Shown here: positions 57,983 to 64,000 of the stretch, piece by piece | Layout of the letters: the number at the start of each line of letters is the position of its first letter | Numbering within the stretch: the first letter of the stretch is position 1 | Source: Trichuris trichiura | Lineage: Eukaryota > Nematoda > Enoplea > Trichinellida > Trichuridae | Reading direction: 5' to 3' | Assembly: GCA_037903355.1 (NCBI GenBank) | Contig: JBAJFE010000034.1 | Location: 248,001-312,000 of the forward strand | DNA: 64,000 bases | Program-made: the position numbers and the translations under genes | The notes under the pieces: generated by a model | Seen by the model: only the letters and a program-made list of their open reading frames with translations | Told to the model about the DNA's origin: nothing | Databases searched by the model: none

Positions 57983-59086
57983 TGTGAAATCGAATTTATT
58001 GACAGATCAAGATTGATAGGTAAGCTTCATGCTCTGGATCAAAAGCCACAGCAGGTATCAAGCCGGCAGTGTAGCTGATGATATTTTTCTCTAGCCGGAA
58101 AACCCGCCGTCAATACGCACTGAAATTATACGCAGCTATACACACCTATACTGCCTACGATTGTGCAACATAAAAGTTTCACGAACTCACTCATTTATTA
58201 TACAATTCATCGTTTACTTTAGCCGCATATGGCCTGAAATGCTTCCTAGGAAGAAAATGAAGTCATTTATTGCACGTTGTTATAGGCACAAGACGTTGGA
58301 TACTCATTTTCTTCTTTACCTCAATTTGTTCATTTCAAAGGCTTAAGCAGGCTAACAAGAACTATTTGTAAAACCAAACAGAAAAAATTAGAGGCATACC
58401 GACTTATGTCTCTGCCAAGCAAGGATGACGAGGGTGTATTTAGAAAATAGCTGAAATTTGAAAACAAAGATGTTATCAAAAAAAGAAGGCCGAAGTTATG
58501 TTTTCCTTTAGGTACGCACAGACCTCTAGACCTTCCGCGCTAGCGGCTTCGCAGGTGAATTCTATTTGTGTATGTGCAAATTTTAAAAAAACATTGTTCA
58601 AATACTTTTATGCTATTTGAAAACAGGTAGAGGTGTATCGCTTGGTTCTTTCGGCAGAATGTAAACATGGCTTTTGATTCCTGCCAGGAGCACAGAATTT
58701 CGGTCAATGAGATCCCTGTTTTAGCATGGCAATCGTGGGTTTTCTTCAGCTTCTGCGGTTCAAGAAATAGCAGTTGGCAGCTAACCGGTTTATTAATGAT
58801 AAAAGTTTGTCCGATTACCTATTACTCAAGTTAATGGAGTAATGCTTTGTGTATTTGTGTTTCAAGAACGATTGCCTTCACGTTAGAATCTAGTGACTTC
58901 GCCTGAGTCTTTGTATAAAGTGATTCTGATTTATAGCTTTTACATTATTGTAGGCAGCGTGGGTGCAAATGGATCCGTATATTGTCGCCTTATATTTCCT
59001 GCTTGATATCCGCTGAGAAAAAGGTTTTAATTCAGAACACAAAATTTTCAGATCAATCCTAATGCGCTGTGAAGTTCGATTTCATG

Positions 59087-59114
59087 CTGGTGAGAGAACA
59101 GGAATGATCCGAAA
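59087..59114 (+). ncRNA. Degenerate hammerhead-like core, 59.1-kb remnant
   Basis: CTGGTGA (an A to G change in CTGANGA), 17 bases, then GAAA. It is preceded by TTCGATTTCAT, as in the core at 57955-57982. Confidence 0.3.
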
Positions 59115-61420
59115 GTTTCGTGCGCTGAAGCTCTTCATCTGTAGTGGCATAAATTGGTTAGCCATTCAGGCGTGAATGAAAATTTCATCCGCAATGGTAA
59201 CTATGATTCAACCGCTCTTTTTAGCCGCAGCAACACCACCTCGCCTTACTGAAGTATCCCAACATTTTGTGTCGGCGAAATTAAGTTCTTATCAGTTGTG
59301 CTCATATTGCCACATGTGCATAAATTCTTTAAAAGACAAAATGTAGCGTCAAAACTGGTTGCCTAAGTAAAGGATGCGATGAATGAAATGGTTGACAACG
59401 CGAGTGGCGAATCATATTCATTTCATAAGTAGCTGTTATGCTTTCACTTCTGTTAAGCAAGTTTTATTACTCTACTAAGTATTTTTTTCAAATATCCCAA
59501 ATGCTCCATTATTCACACGCTCTGTCGGAGCTACGCTTTAGAGTAGCTGCCCATAGCACAATCATAGATAAGTTGTATTCAGCCTACCATGAAACATTCT
59601 ACCATCTTGCTTTCTTCCCGCGCCTTACGACTACTATCAACAGCTGCCGTTTCGTAATTGAATTCACCCAGACAACTGTACAGTCCACCAACAAGGAGAC
59701 ACAGCTTACATGAATCATAAATTACTTGCTTGTTGCTTTGTGGCTACTCACTCGAAGCAGCTCTGCACACTGTAACGCTGTGACAACACTGACGCCGCCT
59801 AAGCGAGTGTCCCATGGCTCTGTAAGCGGACAATCCCACCTTCGTCTTGTTTAGTTGATCTATTGTTTTGTTTCATTTTATTTTTAAGTAACGTTATTTT
59901 TATCTCTGTTTTGATTTATTATTACCCTCTACTTGTTATTTTGTTCATATGCGACTATTCCGTCGTGTTTGCTTTACCGGCCCCATTCAAACCTATACAA
60001 GTACAACTGTGAATGGCATGAAATACATAAAACTGCGGTTTAAACTATAAACTTTTTGGACTGTTGCTGCATGAACGCCTTCGCGCGCTTGCGCTTACTG
60101 TTGTCAAGGTGCTGAGGAAAGAAGACAACACATGTCCTGAAAGTCCGGCCACTCTTCGCTGAACAAGTGGCTACATCTCAGATTAAAAATTGTACACCCG
60201 CTAATAAGCATTCTGCATTTTAGCATGATATTTGAGCGTAGTTAGAAGTGCTGTGTTCGTATACCATTTTGCTGATTATTGAAAATATCAAAATGATGTT
60301 CTCTTCATGAGCTACTAACTCTTTAAATGCCTTGTATTCAGCTCAGAAGGGTGATCTCTGCTCAAAGAATGTTTTCAATGTAAAGTTTTTCTTGATGACT
60401 CAGCTGAGTTTCATTATTTTTGGAAGTGGTTTAGTTCGTCGTAATTTTGCTCTCTAAGTTGTAGTTACAAAAGAAAGCGCAACCAGCACCTGTCAGAGTA
60501 GTTAGCCGGAACGAACAAAACCAGAGGGACAAGTTTGGTATTATGACGTTTGGATCCTTCATTGCTAAGGTGTTAAACAAACAAAACTAAGGGAAACCAA
60601 GTTGTTACACAATGTAATGAAATGTTTTGTACTCTATTAATTAGAAAATTCGTGGTGCATAGAAAACACGTTACTTCATGCGGGAAGCTGCGGCTCATTT
60701 ACAAGCCACGCAGCGTGGTTTAGTTTTGTTTTCCACAATTAGGTTTTCCAATTTTGCATGTTTTGCGTGATAGTACTAATTTTCTGCTCGGAATCAATAA
60801 ATGGAATTTTATATATCTTGATCTAACGCCAGTCATTCGAGACGTACTGTCAGCGATAAGGCACCATTCGTAGTGCTCATTCCCCGCACATCAAGGACTT
60901 ATCACGGCGACGCTGTTCGATGTTTTCTTTATTTGTCATTTTAAAACCAACAGATTTACGTGATGCAAAGAAAATAGGTTCTGCTGAATACGGTGTCATC
61001 GTTAATCCTTCGCCATCGATCAGCGGCTTTGCTCGTTCGTACGGGTGTTTCAACGGCAGTGACCCCATACGAACTAATTCGACGTGCAATAAATTCTTAT
61101 TGTGTTGCAAGAGGAATTGATTTAGCCTGATTATGATTTTCAACGTGGCATCTTGTTTGGCTAAGAGGTTCAGAGCGTAAGACCGATTGGCGGGCCTCGC
61201 CTAAGATGAATCACGCAAAAATGCCGCTGATCAATATGATGCCATCTCTAAGAGGTTGAATGAGCTTCACCGAAGAAGCCGGAATGGTTAGGTACCGCGC
61301 ATGCAGTGAGCTAGCTAGAATCTGGTTACTGCTGCGCGTTAGGCTGTCGACTCCATAGCTTCCCGCTCTAGCTGAGTGGTTTCGCTCCTATGTTTTTCTC
61401 GTGCATCTTCATTCTACCAG
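59115..61420. other. Intergenic, no gene supported
   Basis: Frames at 60877-61143 (minus) and 60920-61120 (plus) overlap and both look moderately protein-like, but neither shows a motif or good splice context. Confidence 0.35.
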
Positions 61421-61541
61421 TTCATGCCCACTGGACTTCATTTAATGGATAACGGAAGTGGTGGAGAATCTCCTGTCAACCTTTCATTAGCCCGATCGAA
61501 CACTGGAACTGACACACTAGAACTGTTCAACAGCAAGATGG
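61421..61541 (+). CDS. Possible isolated exon, unrecognised
   Basis: Between acceptor TTCTACCAG and donor GTACTT, an open 121-nt segment encodes FMPTGLHLMDNGSGGESPVN and a Ser/Thr-rich continuation, with a composition unlike the hydrophobic shadows nearby. It may be an exon of the gene that continues at 63642, but nothing links them directly. Confidence 0.25.
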
Positions 61542-63641
61542 GTACTTTTTCGTTATAATATTTCTGAAGCATTTTCAAAGTTTCCTTCTCCTTTCAACAG
61601 TGAACGCAAGCCGTCGTCTTCTCAACTCTCAAAATGGAGGGTTTCGGAGGGGCAGCTTATCTTTTTGTGAGATATCCAAATTACATAATTCCATTTTTTA
61701 ACTTAAGCATAAAATATTAATATTTTTTGTGCTGCGCAAGCATTAGAATGAGAAGGGTCAAAACGGTTACGTTTCAATGTGAGAATACTTATTCTTTGTT
61801 CGTTATGCAAGTACAACTAATACAGAGGTACGAGAAGTGCAGAGGCTTCAACGCAGAATCACCTTTGCCAGGCGGTCGAGTACTTTCGGGTTCTTGGAAA
61901 TTTTTTCTGTTGTAGTACGTGTGAGGAAAAGGTGATGATGATCTACTGTTTGTCGCTGCAGCTTGAGCAGCTTACAAAAATGATCGTGTCGGTTGTGTCA
62001 CATTTTAGAAGACTAACTTTGCGTTTTCTCGGGTTGAATAGTTACAGACGAGTGTGAAAGTGATGGTAGATATCATCAGATCGGTAGATGTAAGCTTAAT
62101 TGGCCGTTTTCGTCTTGTCAGTAAGGATTACTATGCGGGGATTATCACAAAGGCAAGGCCACATTATTGTATGTCGTATAAGGAAGCTTTGTTTAACAAC
62201 CGTTCTACCTGCTCTTATCTTTGAGCAGTGACCGATTTGAGAGCGTGCACTCTTCTCAGTTCTCACCAGCGCCTTTCTTCCTGCGAAACTTATTTTAAAA
62301 GACAAGATGCACTCACTGATACATTTCACGGTTTGAGCCTATTTGAGGTTGCAGCGGAGGTCTTTTACATTGCGTAGCGTTCTCATTTGTGGGAAGCGTT
62401 GATATCGACAATAGCGTTTTTGTGTAGCCGTAATTTTTCATTGTGCACCCGAGCTAGGATATTGAAACCGCGCTTTTTCGTGAGCAGATAGCCAGTCCCG
62501 TTCACAATGAATAAGGACTGAAGCCAAAGCAGACGAATGCACCATCATTTTACGTTTGCGTAAGACAGATGGACAGATGGAAATGTAAGCGAAAGTGCAC
62601 AACATAATAGGAAAAGCTATCTGTAATTGTTAGACTTCTGCATGCATTCCTCATTCGTTTAGAAGAGTACAATTCGCTAATGGTTTTTAATCAGGTTGAA
62701 CGTTTTCAGCATCTCTTCAGAAGGTAGGAAAGTGAGCCATAATGTCATCTCCCCGATCAAAAAGTTTAGCTAGAAGGCTTTAAAAAGTTTTTGCTTCCAA
62801 AGGCAGACTGAAGCGGGAAGTTAGACTATTCTATAATTCAGATTAATGCATTTTACTTGGCAATTTTCTTAATACATTATCACATTTTCATACTCCATCT
62901 ATAAAAATGATTTGAATTTAAAGTTTTATATGCTTTCCAATTACTATGGACGCAACCTTAGCGTAAATTAAAACAGAATAAATAACATTACTTCGCAAAG
63001 CAGTGTGATAGGTGTAATTTCCAAATCTAAGCTTCGTTTGTATGTTGAACGTTCTTTCTCGACAAAAGCGTTTGAACTAATTCGCTGTTTAGCTAAAGCA
63101 GCCGCCCTTCACGTGCACCACTATGCAACACTATGATGCGATTTAAATTTCTTGCCTGTCCCACTTTTGCGACCACCTTCCTCACTGACTATTTCTAAAG
63201 AAGCGCAATTCTGTTTGAAAGAACAACGGTGAGATGCTCGTAAACTGAGGGAATCAATCCTTCCTGTTCAATCGATCATTGCATTAGCTTGAAGTAATCA
63301 GAACCTATTCACGCGTTTGACAGCATTTTGGTTCGTGTCTTTCTTTGGTATGATCAGCTAGGCGATAAAGAATCAGTAATTTGGCGCTTCCCTTAAGCAA
63401 CGTAGCATTAATACCGTATGAGCGTTAGTCGTGGAAAAGTGGCTTCCAAAGCTCAGCTGAAATATCCAACTAAGTTTCCAGTTCACTTTTCGTTTTGATT
63501 GGTTTGAAGCATACAAGTGCTGGGCTTTTCCCTGCGTGCGCTGTTGTTCTTGCTGAGACATCAGTTAGGAAACTCCCAATTCTGTCTTTTCAGGAAGCGC
63601 AAAAAAGCGTTTCGTCAAACAAATAACTGTTTACATTTTAG
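61542..63641. other. Probably intron or upstream region of the right-edge gene
   Basis: No exon recognised with confidence. Confidence 0.3.
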
Positions 63642-64000
63642 GTCCTTTAATAGAAATTAAAAACTTGTTGACTGCTGTGTGCATTACGGCAGTTGCTATG
63701 GCTATTTTTGCAGTTGCCGCCATGCAAACCTGGTAAGGTCATCCGTGCCTTTTTGAAGAACAATTTTAACGGAGATAAAGTTCAGTTATTGTTACAAACT
63801 GCTTCGTCGGAAATGCAGCTACTCATCGTCGAGTAAAGACATGTTCGAGACTGAGCGCAATCCAGATAAGGCCAATGCTCAGGAAGTACGCTATTTTTTT
63901 CACTTTTCTATACTAACAATAAACCTGATACTTACAGCAAGTAATTCCTGCGGCAAAAATTTTGGCCAGGATAGACGAGTTCGACCTTTTGACTCCATTA
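63642..64000 (+). CDS. Single-pass membrane protein, partial, runs off the right edge
   Basis: Exons 63642-63732, 63786-63885 and 63938-64000 (continuing), joined by GT-AG introns of 53 and 52 bp with matching phases. The product reads PLIEIKNLL, then a hydrophobic segment TAVCITAVAMAIFAVAAMQT of transmembrane length, then CYCYKLLRRKCSYSSSSK, a Cys/Lys/Arg-rich juxtamembrane stretch, then a hydrophilic tail (DMFETERNPDKANAQEQVIP...). The positive charges after the helix predict that the tail is cytosolic, and the Cys residues next to the membrane are candidate palmitoylation sites. The extracellular part lies upstream in exons that I cannot identify. Family unknown. Confidence 0.6.

Larger units (their letters stand above)
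57737..59114. mobile_element. Probable decayed Penelope-like copy with inverted ribozyme-like motifs
   Basis: A short inverted repeat (57737-57760 and 57829-57853, GGTTTACTTTGTCAACG) stands near a minus-strand core at 57955-57982. A related plus-strand core sits at 59087-59114. The sequences preceding the two cores match when one is inverted (TTCGATTTCA...CTG.TGA). This suggests inverted pLTR remnants about 1.1 kb apart. No target duplication or reverse transcriptase is found, so boundaries are soft. Confidence 0.4.

Noticed and set aside
58071..58100. CTGATGA followed by GGAAAA as another hammerhead core
   Set aside because: No stem II pairing between the two parts, and GAAA is not in the right context.
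60877..61143. Overlapping frames on both strands as a gene
   Set aside because: Both strands are open and neither has a recognisable family or convincing splice sites.
1..64000. CRISPR arrays, prokaryotic operons, tRNA or rRNA genes
   Set aside because: No spaced direct-repeat arrays, no tRNA A/B box pairs and no rRNA signature were seen; the window is clearly eukaryotic. A tRNAscan or Infernal run would be needed to exclude a diverged tRNA.

Overview
This is a eukaryotic, almost certainly nematode, genomic window. Introns in the recognisable genes are mostly tiny (about 38-60 bp, GT-AG), several genes are single-exon, and the window holds interstitial arrays of TTAGGC (read as GCCTAA on the + strand), the nematode telomere repeat. 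Abundant BED-finger hAT transposases and moderate base composition fit a clade I (Trichuris-like) worm better than a rhabditid, but that placement is inference.

Protein genes I can support, left to right: an intronless TRMT2A-type tRNA uridine-5 methyltransferase (983-2605, +) whose active site looks damaged; a Cdc25 phosphatase (4871-5997, -, three exons seen) with His to Tyr just before the catalytic Cys; a four-exon gene for an unrecognised 174-residue basic protein (8576-9380, -); two paralogous two-finger C2H2 proteins (14959-16461 and 23557-24954, both -); an intronless DGAT2-family acyltransferase (36713-37732, +); the 3' part of a DEPDC1/LET-99-type gene (41602-45860, -); an RNF207-type RING/B-box protein in ten exons (49663-55025, +); and the start of a single-pass membrane protein running off the right edge (63642-64000, +).

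Much of the rest is mobile DNA. Four hAT (Buster/Charlie-like) elements have exact 8-bp target duplications of the form nnnTAnnn: 3136-3839 (deletion derivative), 17221-19718 (its nearly complete parent type), 28875-33913 (5 kb, decayed) and 38065-40411 (open transposase, looks young). A pogo/jerky-like element (26153-28677) has been broken by MITEs with TA duplications; the same MITE family appears at 10795, 12313 and 22740. A Tigger-like remnant lies at 20.8-21.5 kb, and a composite element at 9928-12486 carries the telomere-like arrays.

The most interesting structural signal is a set of at least five long inverted repeats (at 11.3, 13.7, 34.7, 44.5 and 44.9 kb, with a possible sixth at 43.5 kb). 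Each has a 9-14 bp flanking direct repeat on both sides, a unique 32-40 bp tail on one side only, and in several copies hammerhead-ribozyme-like cores inside the arms. This is the layout of Penelope-like retroelements with inverted terminal repeats. One copy has inserted into a TTAGGC array.

Regions 14.4-15.0, 19.7-20.8, 35-36.7, 46-49.6 and 55.0-61.4 kb hold no gene that I recognise.
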